Below, piece after piece: positions 11,555 through 23,288 of a stretch of DNA of 64,000 bases (its first letter is position 1; each line of letters opens with the position of its first letter). Made by a program: the position numbers and the translations under genes. The notes under the pieces are model-generated. The model was not told the DNA's origin and did no database searches. It saw nothing but the letters and a program-made list of their open reading frames with translations. This stretch comes from Melampsora larici-populina 98AG31 (taxonomy: Eukaryota; Basidiomycota; Pucciniomycetes; Pucciniales; Melampsoraceae): contig NW_006768808.1 in NCBI RefSeq assembly GCF_000204055.1, forward strand, positions 1-64,000. The letters are read 5' to 3'.

Positions 11555-12004
11555 TTACTATCCTTTCTCATTTTTTACAAGAGAATTATAAAGAAAAACT
11601 GATCTGATGATTTTTGTAGGCCTTATCAAACTTATTTAAGAGTGGTTGAATTGAGTGAAAGGATTTCAGATGCATCGAGAGGTGGACCAGTAAGAAGAGC
11701 AGCAATTGGACTGAAACTAGTTAAGTTTCATTAACCAATCAATTTTCTCCAAACAAAGGGGAATTTGAAATCATTGAAAACTAATTTCGCAAAATGGTTG
11801 TTTGTTTTTTCAATATTTTGGTCTTTTTTTGAATAGTGTATCAATAAATTAGAAAAAGATTTAAAGAAAGATCAATTATCAAGTTTGATTGATCAAGAAT
11901 TAATCAAATGTTATTTTGAAGATTGGGTTCCATTACAGATTGGATTAAGAGTTGCATCTGAACCTACTCGAAAAGCTTTGAAATCATGGATTGATTGGTT
12001 TTGA

Positions 12005-13037
12005 TGGTATAGCTTGGTGGAAAATATCTTTCAAGAGTATGACTAAGAGTAGGAGTTATTGTAGTTGAACTAATTGTATAAAAATGTCTTATGATTTGAT
12101 TGTGACTTTTGACGATAGATTTGAAGATGGAATCTTTGATTTCCAGAATCAATATTTTTTCATGAACCAGATGAGTTGTGTAGACTTTGGGGACTAAGAT
12201 GTCCATTTCATTTTTCAGTATCAACGTTGATTGATATGTTTTAATAAAACTTATGGTACAAATCAGATCCCGCAATAGATGGGGTTCCGTTTTGAAAAGT
12301 TTTCTGGCATGAGTTGAGTGGCGGATTAATCATTTTGCTCAGCCTTTTGGTGAGCAAAAATTCCATGCCCATTGCCTAGTTCAAGATTTTAAAGTTCTGG
12401 CTATCTCCAACTCAAATATGTCAGCTCAAATTTTACACTGCTACTCACCGGTCGGTAGCAGATGGTAATCTCTGTACCCCTGGGACTGCATTTGTTCAGT
12501 GGTGACCTCAAGTTCACAAGTCACATCAGGATATCCAGTTTCTACTCATACACCTAAGAGTTCAAACTCACTGAATATCAAAGTAATAATCAGTCTCAAC
12601 TTGATCACTTCATGGAGTGATTGAGGAGGTTAGAAGCAGTCAACCAGGAACAGCTCTAAAGAGCACAATAAGTTATAACACACATAATGTCACTTGTGCA
12701 CAGTTCAGATCAGATTGACTTTGAGGTATCCATCTGCAAAGATTCAGACACACACCATAATAACAACAAAGGTTTTCAAATTTGCTGAAATAATCTATAC
12801 CGTCAGAAGGAAACAGTCATACATGTCTTTTGAGATTAGGATGATGGGTATAGTTTGATCTTTGGGTCAGAGGAAAAAGTCAAAAATGAGATAACTGGTC
12901 TTCATTCAAGAGACCAATGAATGTAGTAGACTGAAGAAATCAATTGTAGGTTTTGATATAAGAAACATGATCCACATAACCCTTGTATAGAAATCCTGAA
13001 GCTGAAAAGAAATTGACATCAATCAACCATGATAACC
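12005..13037. other. Intergenic region, no gene recognised
   Basis: AT-rich sequence downstream of the EMC2 pseudogene. Only short frames occur and none is recognised. Confidence 0.35.
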
Positions 13038-13385
13038 CTACATTGATTTACAATTCTTGATTGGAAACAACATTGTTTTGTCATCCTCATCCTCATCCGT
13101 AGGAGTTCCCAATGCTTTTTGTTTGACTTCTTGCAGCCATTCTACTCCACCTGGGATTTCTTCAATAACAAAACACAGATAATTGTATGCAACAACAGCT
13201 GTTTTCCAATACTGGTTGTTTTTACTTAAATGTTCCAAGTGCTTAATCACCTTCTTCCTTGGGATTCCCTGGTCAGGTAGTTTGAGGGCTTTGAAGAAAG
13301 GTTGGCATTTTATTTTATATTCAATTACCAGACTCTGCCGCTTCTGAAATTCATTGCTGCCCTTATCATTTCCATTTTTCAGCAA
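13038..13385 (-). CDS. Small hypothetical ORF, possible transposon remnant
   Basis: An open frame of 115 codons. It has a basic central part (RKKVIKHLEHLSKNNQYW), a hydrophobic patch (VVAYNYLCFVIEEIPGGVEW) and an acidic segment (TDEDEDD). I do not recognise it. No neighbouring exon was identified. It may be the end of an old element's ORF. Confidence 0.25.
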   Translation of the reverse strand: MLKNGNDKGSNEFQKRQSLVIEYKIKCQPFFKALKLPDQGIPRKKVIKHLEHLSKNNQYWKTAVVAYNYLCFVIEEIPGGVEWLQEVKQKALGTPTDEDEDDKTMLFPIKNCKSM

Positions 13386-13500
13386 AGATGTCAGCCCCTC
13401 TGCAATTTTTGACAGGACTTACACCCTCTGTGGTGTTGGAGGTGGAAGCGTTTTTTTAACTATGAGGATGGATGACCTGATTGGCCATGCAGGAGTAGGG

Positions 13501-13850
13501 TGTCACCAACACCCGACTCACAGCGCAGAATGCGAGGCACAGCCTGCGCCTGTGCTGTGGCTCAGCGCAGGGGTTTTTGAAAATTTGGCGACTGCCCCTT
13601 TTCACAGCGCAGGGGCTTTTTGATTTTTCGCCACTGCGCCTTTTTGCAGCGCAGTGGATGTGTCACTGCTCCAATGGAAAATTGAAAAAATGGGCTTTCC
13701 ATCTGCCAAAAAAACAAAAAAATTCCCCACTGCGCTGTGCTGGAGCGCACCGCAGGGGCCTCAAAGATTTTGGGTCATTTCGAATTTTTTGGCGCAGCGC
13801 AGTTTTGCGCATTCTGCGCTGTACTGTGCTGATGTTGGGTGTTGGTGTCA
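13501..13850. mobile_element. GC-rich TIR element with GCGCAG repeats
   Basis: The ends are inverted copies: TGTCACCAACACCC at 13501-13514 against the complement of 13837-13850, with 13 of 14 positions matching. Just inside both ends lies GCGCAGAATGCG. The interior is GC-rich and repeats GCGCAG and CAGCGCAG many times. A clear target duplication was not found, so the exact ends are tentative. Open frames across it are compositional. Confidence 0.6.
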
Positions 13851-14130
13851 CTAAGTCTATACCAATATTATCTTCTATCAGAGATATGATTTGTTCCTTA
13901 TCTCATTGGATGGACAAAGCTTCCTATGCTAAAAGTTGACATGAAAAGGAGGATAGATAGCACCCCATTAACCACTGTAGTTTGATCAAAATGCTTGAGG
14001 CCCTGCTCATCTTTGAAAATGAGAGGTCTTAGATAGGAGGTTTGAAACAAGGGCTGGAAAAAAATCAATTCCTACTGATGGATCAAATTTTGTCAATGAG
14101 TCAACAGAGGCACTGATATCAACTTTTTCA

Positions 14131-14217
14131 TGTACAAGTCTATTTGGAAAAGATACAACACATTTACTCCACCGGCCCCGACTAATGTGTCGTATCTTTT
14201 CCGAATAGACTTGTACA
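14131..14217. repeat. Hairpin-forming inverted repeat
   Basis: Arms 14131-14164 and 14184-14217 are complementary over 34 bases with two mismatches, separated by a GC-rich 19-base loop. The outer ends read TGTACAAGTCTATT. No flanking gene is recognised. It may be a tiny MITE. Confidence 0.7.
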
Positions 14218-16615
14218 CCTTGTGTCACTCTCCTTTATTTTATTTGTGAATAGGCCAGAGAAGTACATCTTATATTGGGCAGAGATTCTGTAACACCTGA
14301 GTGTGTGAGACATATATCAATAGAATTCAACAATCCTCAGTGACTGCAGCTCAGCTGTGGCTGTTCAATGCTGAGCAACACATGTCATATATAAGGAAGA
14401 GACATAATCTCCCTCAATTCATGGCAAGTTAGCTGCAATGCACATATGGTTCTAAGAATTGGCATAAAATTCTGCCACACCATTTTTTTAATTGGATCTC
14501 ATATCTCTCATAAACAGATCTTAAAAACTTGGTCCCCACTTTTTTGAGATTTTATGAATATTCAAAACTGGTAATCTCATTGTCCCATTTGTGGTTCCGC
14601 ACCACCTCATCTGAAAACCCAATGTCAATGTAACTTTCCTCCAGAATATTTTGTTTTGGTGGTTTGTGTACCACAGAAAACAAGTCATTACCCTGTAGAC
14701 ATCTAGGCAGCATTATTTTTGCTCTCTTTCAAGTTGAACCAAACTCTACAATGTTGTAAAAAGCAATTGTCGGGGGATCTTGACTTGGTCTTGAATTCTT
14801 TGGCAAAAAAAATCAAACACACAACAGTGTGAATACAAATTTTGGCAAAGTTCCTGTGCACTCAATATTACTATAGGAGATCATGGCAGGTAACCTATTT
14901 GAACATATATAAGTACAAAACCATGGACCAGTCAATTTGCAATTACAACAACAACCCAAATTTTGTTATTGTCCATCTGATTAATAAAACACAAAAATAA
15001 ACAAGAGCTTTACCATGTGTTCTGCTGAGGCTGATTGAGCATATTCCCCAACAAGAGAGCCCCCAAAATGATCTTAGTTTGTTTTTTGAATGATTTGGGT
15101 ATTGGAATCCTTTACTTGATAAAACCAAATTAGGCTGATACAGGGAGATACACTTATTGTCGCCACTACTTCAGTATCTTGTCAAGGTTATGACGCAGGG
15201 TATGTCACAAAGTTGGCCATTTTGGGCCCTTTTTTGGTGGTCAACTCAGCCCGGCATCAAGAGAAAACATTCTCCTGTGGGGCCCAGCAAACAGGAAATT
15301 TGTGAGTTTTTTGCCATTGCTGGTATTAAAATCTTTTCCTACCTTTTTTGGTCCCTTTGCCACTTTTCTGAGCTTCTCAAATTGCCTGTTGTCACCACCC
15401 ATACCTCAAACCTAGTATTTGTTTGGGCCCTTTTGGCTGGCCTGTGAGCACACCACTCTGAAGCCCAAGAGCACATTCAGAGGGCCAAAAATGCCTGGGT
15501 CAGATTCCAAGCCTTAGTGGAGAAGGAAAAGAAAGTGACAGACTTAGTACCAGATTGTCCATGCCAATACCTTCCAATGTCTGAATAATCCAAATCCAAC
15601 ATGTCAACACCACATACAACCTACACCAATCCCCGACGTCACGGCAGTGCACCTCAATTTTGCGCACTACTGTAGTGCACGGAGAAATTGTGCACTGGCG
15701 CTTTGCTGTGGTGCGCAGGATGTGCAGTGTGCTCAAACAGGCTCCTTCCCTGTGATGCGCTAAAGTGTAGTGTGCACAGCGCAGCGGAGCAGTGGAGTGC
15801 ACACATAATTGTAAATCATGGTAAAAAAAATGGCCATAGTATTATATGAAGAAAGCAAGATAAAAAGAAACTATAACCACAAAAACTTGAGGGCAACGAG
15901 ACCAGAGAGTTAAGAGGAAATAAGGGGTATGAAGGCCAATTCTTTACAACAAAAAAACTACAAGACGGGAAAGTTGTTATGTTTCAACTGTAAAACAACT
16001 TCCCTGAGTCTTTATGAGGACTTGTAAACCAAGATGAAAACGTTTTGACTAGTTTGTCGGTGTCATATTGGCTAGATTTGGATGCAAGGGGAGTGTCATG
16101 CCTGCTTTGGCTGAAGTGGAGGCAGGGTAGGGGTATCTGCCTGGATCTGCTTGGATCCGTGCAGGGCCGCACAGTTTGCGCACACTGTGCTGGGCTGTGG
16201 TGCAAATCTGCGCAGTGGGTTGAAAACCACCAAGCCCCAGCGGTGCTACATAGTGCAGTGGGGTTTTCTGACAATCCCGCTGCAATGGGGCACCTTGCAG
16301 CGCAGTTTTTGCACAGTGTAGTTGTAAGGTGTAGTGATACTCTCCACCTTCACTGGGAAGATTTGTCAAAAGGTGCAAGCTCAAGAGAGCAAGGGATTTA
16401 TCTAATCACCTTGCTTCAATTCCTAGTCCAGCACTTTGATGATCAGAAACCAGTAATATGTATAAAGAGATAAAAGTGAGAATGAGAAAGATCCACGAAG
16501 AAGAAAAGAGAAACCGGGCTAAGGGAGAGGAAGACTCTACATGAATGATCTGACTACCTATCATAACCCATACTGTAACTCCATATTGTACATGATCTTT
16601 TTTTGACTTTTCTTA
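14218..16615. other. Intergenic region with two more GC-rich GCGCA patches
   Basis: No gene is recognised. Two patches (about 15640-15810 and 16130-16340) repeat TGCGCAC, GTGCAC and GCGCAG-type words, like the interior of the 13501-13850 element, and are probably decayed relatives. The rest is AT-rich. Confidence 0.4.
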
Positions 16616-17387
16616 GAGCATCCACTATCGTTACAGTAAATTTTCAGTAAATTTTACAGTACAGATTTCACAGTACAGTAAATTAGGTACAGAAACGTGG
16701 AAATCCACTATTGTTTCAGTAAATACCATTCTGTACGGTACGTACCGTACAGAAATGAGCCTGTCCCACAATCGTAGATAAATTGCACGTTTGGTAAATA
16801 GTCTGCAAGCTATCCTTGGCTCTGAAAAATGGATACATAGCGTTTATTCCTTTTCATCGACTCGTTTCCTTCAATCCGACTTGTCTTTACAAACTACCAG
16901 ATCAATAAGAGAAAAAATTGAGTGATTGAATCGCTAAAACAAGTGTACAATGACAAGAAAATTGCACAATATTTTCATTTGATAGTTGTTTTGATTTGAT
17001 GAGGTTGTTGTTGAGAAGATGAGATGGTTTTGAAATGGTTGATTGATAAGAAGATGAAAAAATTATCGATCGGAAGATAAAAAAGTTGATCGATGAGAGG
17101 GTGATAGAAGTCGAAGGATATGTGATAAGGAGTAGAGGGTGGTTTTGGGAAGGCGGTGATTGATTCGCTCGGTATCTTCGGTAGATTTGGTCAAATTTGG
17201 TGTATACCGACTCGGTAGGAATTCTGTAGAGGTCCAGTAAATCTACTGAACCTCTACAGATTTTTGACCGAATCTGTAGGTACCGATGTGTACTTTGTAC
17301 ACGATTGGGGATTTTAGGGCTCGGTACGGTAAATTTTGCTGAAATTTACCGTACCGAGGCCGTTTACAGAGACGATAGTGGATGCTC
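16616..17387. mobile_element. MITE, 772 bp, Harbinger-like
   Basis: TIRs begin GAGCATCCACTATCGT at both ends. The element is flanked by TTA on the left and TAA on the right, so the target duplication is imperfect or the true duplication is TA. The TIR start is shared with the elements at 4916 and 63351. The interior carries repeated GTACGGTA and CAGTAAAT motifs near both ends. No coding capacity. Confidence 0.75.
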
Positions 17388-17390
17388 TAA

Positions 17391-18124
17391 GAGGTTCATT
17401 TTTACTGCAACAGTATACATAGTCCCACATATGATTCTGGAACTTTTCCAGAACAACAATCTGGCTATGTTCTGGATTCCTGGACTTATGGAAACAATTA
17501 AATGTTTGAATGCCTTTTTTGGCCAGGATTCAAAAGCTTTCTGGGTTTTCTGCAAAACATTCTGGAAAAGTGGTGGAAAAGTTCCAAATTTGACTTTGTG
17601 TAGTATAAGTGTATATAATATAGTCACAAATATGAACTTGATTGATCTTTGACCAAACTATTTATCTTGAATTGCAATATGTATAGAAGTGGTTTTGATC
17701 TTAGTAATCAAGGAGAATTCTATTTTATTGGAAGAGTTGAAGCCTTCAAGCTCTTGTGTGACTTAGATCTAGAAGGTATTAATCCTACTTGAAGGGATTG
17801 GTCAATTTAGAGTATGTTATCTTTTGCATTGTTGTACTTGGTAATGAGACCCTTGTCAAAGCATGGGATGTGATTGCAGAAGTCAGATTGATGATTGCCA
17901 TGGCTTCTTGCCTGCCAGAGTCTACATAAGCTAGAGCTTGAAGTGTTTGTAATGCAGTGTTTTGCATATGTAAATTTTGATCTGTGTGACTGTGTGACAG
18001 TGGACAGTCATCAGAAAATCAATAAATAAACTTTCCTAATCTGATCTCTCACCCTCCCAGTCCAAGTTCTCTTCACTATCATCATCATTCTCATAAACTT
18101 ATCTTCTCTCAACTTTCATCTCAA
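17391..18124. other. Upstream region of PEX13
   Basis: No gene is recognised. The last ~100 bases before 18125 are pyrimidine-rich (CT-rich leader), typical of a fungal promoter and 5' UTR. Confidence 0.4.
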
Positions 18125-19666
18125 ATGGTTCTCGCTCCACCAAAACCTTGGGAACGTAGCAATCAAACCAACCTTAGCTCTTCTACTTCTCTACCAAACG
18201 ATCATCCTCCTATCACTTCTTCAAATCAAACTTGTCCTATCTCGAATTCTAAGATGACTGGTTCAACAACTGCAACTACAACTACGACTACCACACCTGA
18301 ACTTCCTCCAAGACCAACAAACATGATCAATTCCACTGGTTCGCTTATTCCTAATGATGGTTTATCTGGTCTCAATTCAGGTTCGGTTTTTTTCGTTTTT
18401 CCTCTGGTTCTGAAACGTATTGACATTCATTTTTGTTTTGATGTGATTCAACTCCTCTTCGTGCTCGTTTCGAATCGATCTTTATTTTTTTGATTCATAG
18501 CTTATGGAGCAAACTATGCTGGTGCAAGCCCTGTTAGTGGCTAATCACTATCAACCAACAATCCATGACCATCATACTCATTTCAGCTTCGGCTACTCTT
18601 CTTGAAACTGATAATCTAGTACGGCTCACGATTCGGAGGATACGGTCTCAACTCTGGTTACGGAGGCTACGGTGGTTACTCTCGAATGGGTGGATTAGGC
18701 TCTTATGGTGGTTACAGTGGCTATGGCGGAATAGGAGGGATGGGGGGAATGGGAGGAATGACAGGTGGAGGTTACGGAGGATATATGGGAGGAATGGGAG
18801 ACCCCACTTCAATGTATCAATCTAATCCGATGGATCCTAACAATGGATTTCAAACTAATCCATCATTAACTCAAACTTTAACTAATTCAACTCAATCTAC
18901 ATTTCAACTATTACAATCTTTAGTGATGACTTTTTCAGGATTTTCTCAATTACTCGAATCTACCTTTATGATGACTCATTCTAGTTTTTTTACTTTTATT
19001 CAACTTATCGATCAATTTAATTTTTTTAAATTTTCGATTGGTAAGATTTTAAGTTTATTTGATATAATCAAATGGACGAAAAAAGCTATCGGAGGAAGAG
19101 GTACGGATGAAGGTCAATCATGGGGTGATAGTTTTAAAAGTTTTGATCCGAGAAAAGATTCGAAGGCACTTAATCCTCATCCAAACAACACTCCTAAACC
19201 ATCACGAAAACCGATTGTGATCTTCTTCTTAACGATCTTTGGAATCCCATACTTGATGAACAAATTAATCAAAGTGATTTCCAAACGACAAGAAACACAA
19301 GACTCTTTGAAATCTCAAAGCTCATTGGTTTCCATTGATCCAAACCAACTTACCTTTGTTAAATCGATTCATCCCTATCATTCAAATCAACCTGAAGAAT
19401 TAAATTTTAATCAATCTGAAATCATCGCAGTGATCTCTCCAATCACTCAAGAAGAAAGAGAAAAGTTTGGTTGGTGGAGAGGTAGACTTAGGAATGGGAA
19501 AATGGGTTGGTTTCCCAAGAATTATGTTGAAGTGATTTCAAGTTCAATCGTTTCTTCTAATCAAAATCAAAATCAAAATCAACCTTCTCAAAAATTACAA
19601 GTCATTTTGGACGAAGAAGCTGATCGTGCTAAACAACTCAATAATCCAATCACTCCCAACTATTGA
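18125..19666 (+). CDS. PEX13: Peroxisomal membrane protein PEX13 (peroxin-13)
   Basis: Three exons: 18125-18380, 18501-18532 and 18620-19666, giving 444 residues. PEX13 is a peroxisomal membrane docking factor that binds the cargo receptor PEX5 and PEX14. The N-terminus begins MVLAPPKPWER, followed by a Ser/Thr-rich linker with PELPPRPTN. A Gly/Tyr-rich segment (YGGYGGYSRMGGLGSYGGY) covers about residues 97-150. The conserved Peroxin-13 N region follows, with KPIVIFFLTIFGIPYLMNKL as a membrane segment near 294-316. A C-terminal SH3 domain spans about 344-402, with the typical GWWRGRLRNGKMGWFPKNYV. Low-complexity NQNQNQNQ follows it. The two small introns are GT..AG and in phase. Convergent with NAS2. 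No damage is seen. Confidence 0.95.
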
Positions 19667-20935
19667 TATTTAATTTCTTAAACCATTCTTTTTCAAGTCT
19701 TTTCTTTACTGTTGTTGCTCTTGTTGTTGCTCTTGTTGTTGTTTTGATTTAGGTTGTATGATTCTTAATAGTTCTTTGAGTTATAGTATATTATGGTTAT
19801 AAGTGATAGTTTGATTCGTATTTTTTTTACAAACTTTAAGATTATGATTTTTCTCTCATTTTAGCAAGAATTTTTTAAAAGATTAGTATCAAACTCATGA
19901 ATGATTTTGTCGATATAAAAGTTTTGAATTTCCTAAGTTATCCAGCTTTTTGTTTATGAGTACAATACAAGTTTTTTTGGGGTAGTGGTTTGAATGATTC
20001 TTGGGACACTCTTGATGAATTTGTTTCAATGTTTAGTTCCATTTTGGTTTCACTGGTTTAAAGTTTTAAGTAATGTGTACTTCGGTAATGTGTACTTCGG
20101 ACAGTCTTGGTGGATTGAGATTGTGATAAGGTATCAGCAGACAATTGACTAAAGTTCATGAATCAACTGTTTGTCAAACTCTTCAACACTTTTCTTTTTG
20201 AATGACTCTTATCTTTCTCTTTAGCTTTGGTTTTGATCTCATCTTCAGTGTTTTTTACTCCAACTTGGTCACTTTTCTTTTCTTTTTAAATCACAAACAA
20301 GCAGAGGTTAGTTCACTCATTCAGATTCTCCACCAAAATTTAATTAATCACTTCTGCAATTCACATTCATCTTCACTTTACTCTTCCTGAAACTGTTTGC
20401 CTCCACTGATCATGTTCGAGCTTGATTAGGTACACAGATCATGAGTTGCTAACCATGAAGTACTTGAATAACTGGTTTTCTTACATGCTTTGAGATCAGT
20501 TTTCAAAAAGTATCCTTGGATTCCTTTCAAACTTTGTAAGATATAAAGTTAATTTTGAATGAAGTTGAACGATTTTTTGTGACTTCTATGGAACCTTGAG
20601 ACTTTGTTCGGGTATAAATGTGTTTATAGATGAAAGCTTTATGAATGGATTCAAAGTATGCTTTTTGAATTTCTTTTTGAAAAATTTAATTGTTTTTTTG
20701 ATCAGATTAAAAAGATGAATAAAGAAAGAAAATGTCGGTTTACAAAAAAAATACAACATGGCCGATTGTTTGATTTCCTTTAAGGATTTTTGAAGAAATT
20801 CTCATTCATAATTATTAGATAGGAACAATATGAAACCTAATTAAACCAAAAAGAAAAGAAAATGGTTAAATCAAACTTCCGACCCATTCAATGCAGTGCA
20901 AAAAAATCACAAAAGAAAGTAAACAAACAAAAAAC
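19667..20935. other. Region between convergent PEX13 and NAS2
   Basis: Should hold the 3' UTRs of both genes. It is AT-rich with poly-T and poly-A tracts. A direct repeat of GGTAATGTGTACTTC occurs near 20070-20098. No further gene is recognised. Confidence 0.4.
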
Positions 20936-21684
20936 TTACCCTAATAAACCTCTACCACCCCAACCAGAACACGGAACCAAAGTTTTAGACATCATAGACC
21001 TTTTCTCCCCACCACCATTCTGATCATCTTGATAAGTTCTAAACCAAACGACATCAATTTGATTACCTTCATTTTCTTTTGTAAAGGAAACCAAAGCTTT
21101 TAAATTATCATGATTAGAAACATCAATATCACCGAATCTGATCAATTGATCACCAGCTCTGATACCCGAATCATAAGCAGGAGAATGATCGGAATCCAAA
21201 TCAACTTGAGCAAACGGTTTCATTAGATTCGTTGGGCTTTCTTGTGGTGTTGGTGTAGAAGATGGTTTTAAAATTAAGGGTAAGGTTTTGGATAACTCTT
21301 CGATGATCTGTCTTAGATCGTTTTTCAGTTCATGGATCCTACTTCTTGAAACTCTAACTGAAGGTAAATCTAAGATATCGTCTCGAGGAAATCCTTGACG
21401 ATCGATTAAGGATGAACTTAGATCTGTTTGGTTGGTTTTCAAGACTTCAAATTGTTCATTTAGTTCGATTTCCACTTCTTTTTTTCTCTTTGAAAACCAA
21501 ATCATGAATCAGAGTCAGTTCTTTAGATTTCGGTGTTCTGTATTTGGGATAGATTGGATTTGGTGTTTAAACTCACTCTCGAAAGATATTTGTATCTTTC
21601 TTTTGGATTGGATTGGTGATTGGATTCTATGGTGGTTGATTGATTGAATTTACTTTCGATTCCATGAATGGATCTTCCCATCAT
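20936..21684 (-). CDS. NAS2: 26S proteasome assembly chaperone NAS2/PSMD9, PDZ domain
   Basis: Exon 1 is 21684-21577 (MMGRSIHGIESKF) and exon 2 is 21487-20936, joined by a GT..AG intron in phase 0, for about 219 residues. NAS2/PSMD9 binds the Rpt5 ATPase during assembly of the proteasome base. The N-terminal helical part includes RKKEVEIELNEQFEVL and the family signature LIDRQGFPRDDIL followed by RVSRSRIHELKNDLRQI. A PDZ domain spans about residues 115-185 (SPAYDSGIRAGDQLIRFGDI). The C-terminus GWGGRGLLG is conserved. At the stop the sequence reads GGGTAAGT, which is also a perfect donor; orthologs continue a few residues past GLLG, so a tiny last exon may exist, but I could not place it. No damage is seen. 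Confidence 0.9.
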
Positions 21685-21783
21685 TTGGTTTTGTTTTCGT
21701 TGATCGAACAGAATTGATAAGATTGATTGGTTTGTTTTTTTGAAGAAAGTTGGATTTTGAACTTCTCCCGATTATCATTCACT

Positions 21784-22312
21784 AGGGGTTGGGCGAAAAA
21801 GTGACCAACCGGTTTTGCGCCCTTGAGAAGTGAGTCGAAAAGAGCCGAAGATGGCCGAAATCAATTGTGTGAAGGTTTCACAGGTCTGCCAAGGTCTGCC
21901 GCTCTGCCAGGGACCCGAAGAGTCCCAAAGTCAGTCTTCGGCTCTGATTTTCCTCCTCCAGCCCCCACCGATTGCTCAGCAAAATCCACACCAGGTGGTA
22001 CTCGGGTAGACTGTTGCACCTTTCACAGAAGAGACCAGAGACCTGTAAAAGGTGAACAGAGCGTTTGTGTGGCTTGTAGCGGCACAAATGGCTTAGCCCT
22101 GTAGGACTTTTGAATGGCGACAGCTTTGGAGTTGTGAAGAAACACTTCATACCGGTATATTTTTTTGCGACACAAAAAGACAGACAAAAATGTTTGTCAG
22201 TTTTGAGTGGCTTTCATATTGCTTTCGAGCAATCTCGAAAGCATTCCGAAATTTTTGAACTGCGACTGAATTGGGTTTGCAAACCGGTTGGTCGCTTTTT
22301 CGCCCAACCCCT
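21784..22312. mobile_element. TIR element, 529 bp, TSD ACT (or TA)
   Basis: The ends begin AGGGGTTGGGCGAAAAAG and end with its complement; identity continues with one mismatch through ACCAACCGGTTT. ACT is duplicated at 21781-21783 and 22313-22315, or TA if the ends are drawn one base in. The interior is GC-richer than its surroundings. Frames across it show no domain. Confidence 0.8.
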
Positions 22313-22315
22313 ACT

Positions 22316-23087
22316 GACCGTGATGTGGTGGACTGGATGTACTCGAAGACCTGATCCGGCTGATTCGGTGTCGGACTTCATTGATCAAAATTTAAGGATT
22401 GCATTTGCAAAGTTGAGCCTGGCAAAGTTGAGCAGTGCCACTTGGGTCACACCGTCAAAATGCCGAAAATCACCGCTGAACAAATGTCGACCTTGCCTCA
22501 CCATATTTTCAGGACTACACCAACCTTCTCATCAACAACCTGAGCCAACTGCAAAATTGATAATCAAGTCCAATGATGAAGGGTGATCCTAGCTTTTCAA
22601 CGACTCAAGTAAAGTTGATACATCCATTTTGGTTGGAGATAGAATATGCAGGGAGAAAATCAATTGATTGGATCGATTTTATTCGATGATATTGTTGCCA
22701 ATCTTTGGTTTCTTTAGCTTTGTTGACCTTGAATGGACCTTGCCTTTTCATTCTCAGAAATAGCATAGCTCACAACTATTTTGAAGGAAGAGATCTTTGA
22801 TTATCAAGTGCCTTAACAACGCCGGCGGCTTCTGCTGCCACCATGCGATGTTTCTCAATTGATGGAAAGGATACGAGGTCTTGTCAGTACAAGTTTATAT
22901 GGACATGGAGAACATAGATGTGGTAGTTGACGGAGAATCAGAAAATCGATGTTTTTCAAAGTGGTTGTCAGGACTCGAATAAGAGGGGAAAGGGGACGAT
23001 AAAGAGTTGGACAAGATGGTGAAATGATATGCAATCGATTATCCACTAACTCCAACGGTCAGGATTCTGTCGAAATTTTCGACAAAC
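22316..23087. other. Region between TIR element and F-box fragments
   Basis: No intact gene is recognised. Minus-strand frames in 22855-23055 could be the decayed continuation of the F-box fragment just to the right, but show no clear match. Confidence 0.3.
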
Positions 23088-23210
23088 TTAAGGATGAGTG
23101 TTGTTTTCATCGATTTGCTTTTGATATTGAAATGGATCTGGGTCATGAAGATGAGAAATCCAGTATAGGATGCTTTCTATAATTTCGGTTGGCATAGATG
23201 ATACATAGAC
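23088..23210 (-). pseudogene. F-box fragment, tandem to the F-box/LRR gene
   Basis: The minus-strand peptide VSSMPTEIIESILYWISHL closely resembles the F-box start of the neighbouring gene (LSSIPIEIKGRIVYWVHHL). It stops soon after, following QKQIDENNTHP. It is probably the first part of a second, decayed family member placed head-to-tail with its neighbour. Confidence 0.5.
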
Positions 23211-23288
23211 TGCTTGGAATGTATGAAGGCGGCATTGAAGTTTGACATGGAAACACTTCAGAATAAACAAGATCAACATCTCTATCAC

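Larger units (their letters stand above)
4477..12004 (+). pseudogene. EMC2: EMC2 pseudogene (ER membrane complex subunit 2), interrupted by transposons
   Basis: EMC2 is the TPR-repeat cytosolic subunit of the ER membrane protein insertase. Recognisable exons are 4477-4633 (RLEKKFPGSPRCLVLHG, a TPR), 4735-4915, about 5920-6017 (QLAETYCTLGL), 6103-6119 continued at 10626-10719 (YDQALSALEDLIILQPDN), 11620-11719 (YLRVVELSERI) and 11837-12004, ending DWF and TGA. The 5' exon(s) were not found. Damage: an extra A in the A-run near 4780 shifts the frame; a 380-bp MITE sits right after codon TTA at 4915; a 4.5-kb nested insertion splits the exon at 6119/10626; and two in-frame TGA codons occur, one before IQLAETY (~5973) and one before YAETAY (~10687). 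An 816-bp foldback element also lies in an intron. Together these rule out a normal product from this copy. A second intact allele or copy elsewhere is likely, because EMC2 is conserved. Confidence 0.85.

Noticed and set aside
13354..13939. Overlapping ORFs on both strands (89, 120, 66 and 62 codons)
   Set aside because: They fall in the GC-rich inverted-repeat element and reflect composition, not coding conservation.
21823..22586. Two plus-strand ORFs over the 529-bp TIR element
   Set aside because: They cross element borders and show no domain; no splice pattern or relatives are apparent.
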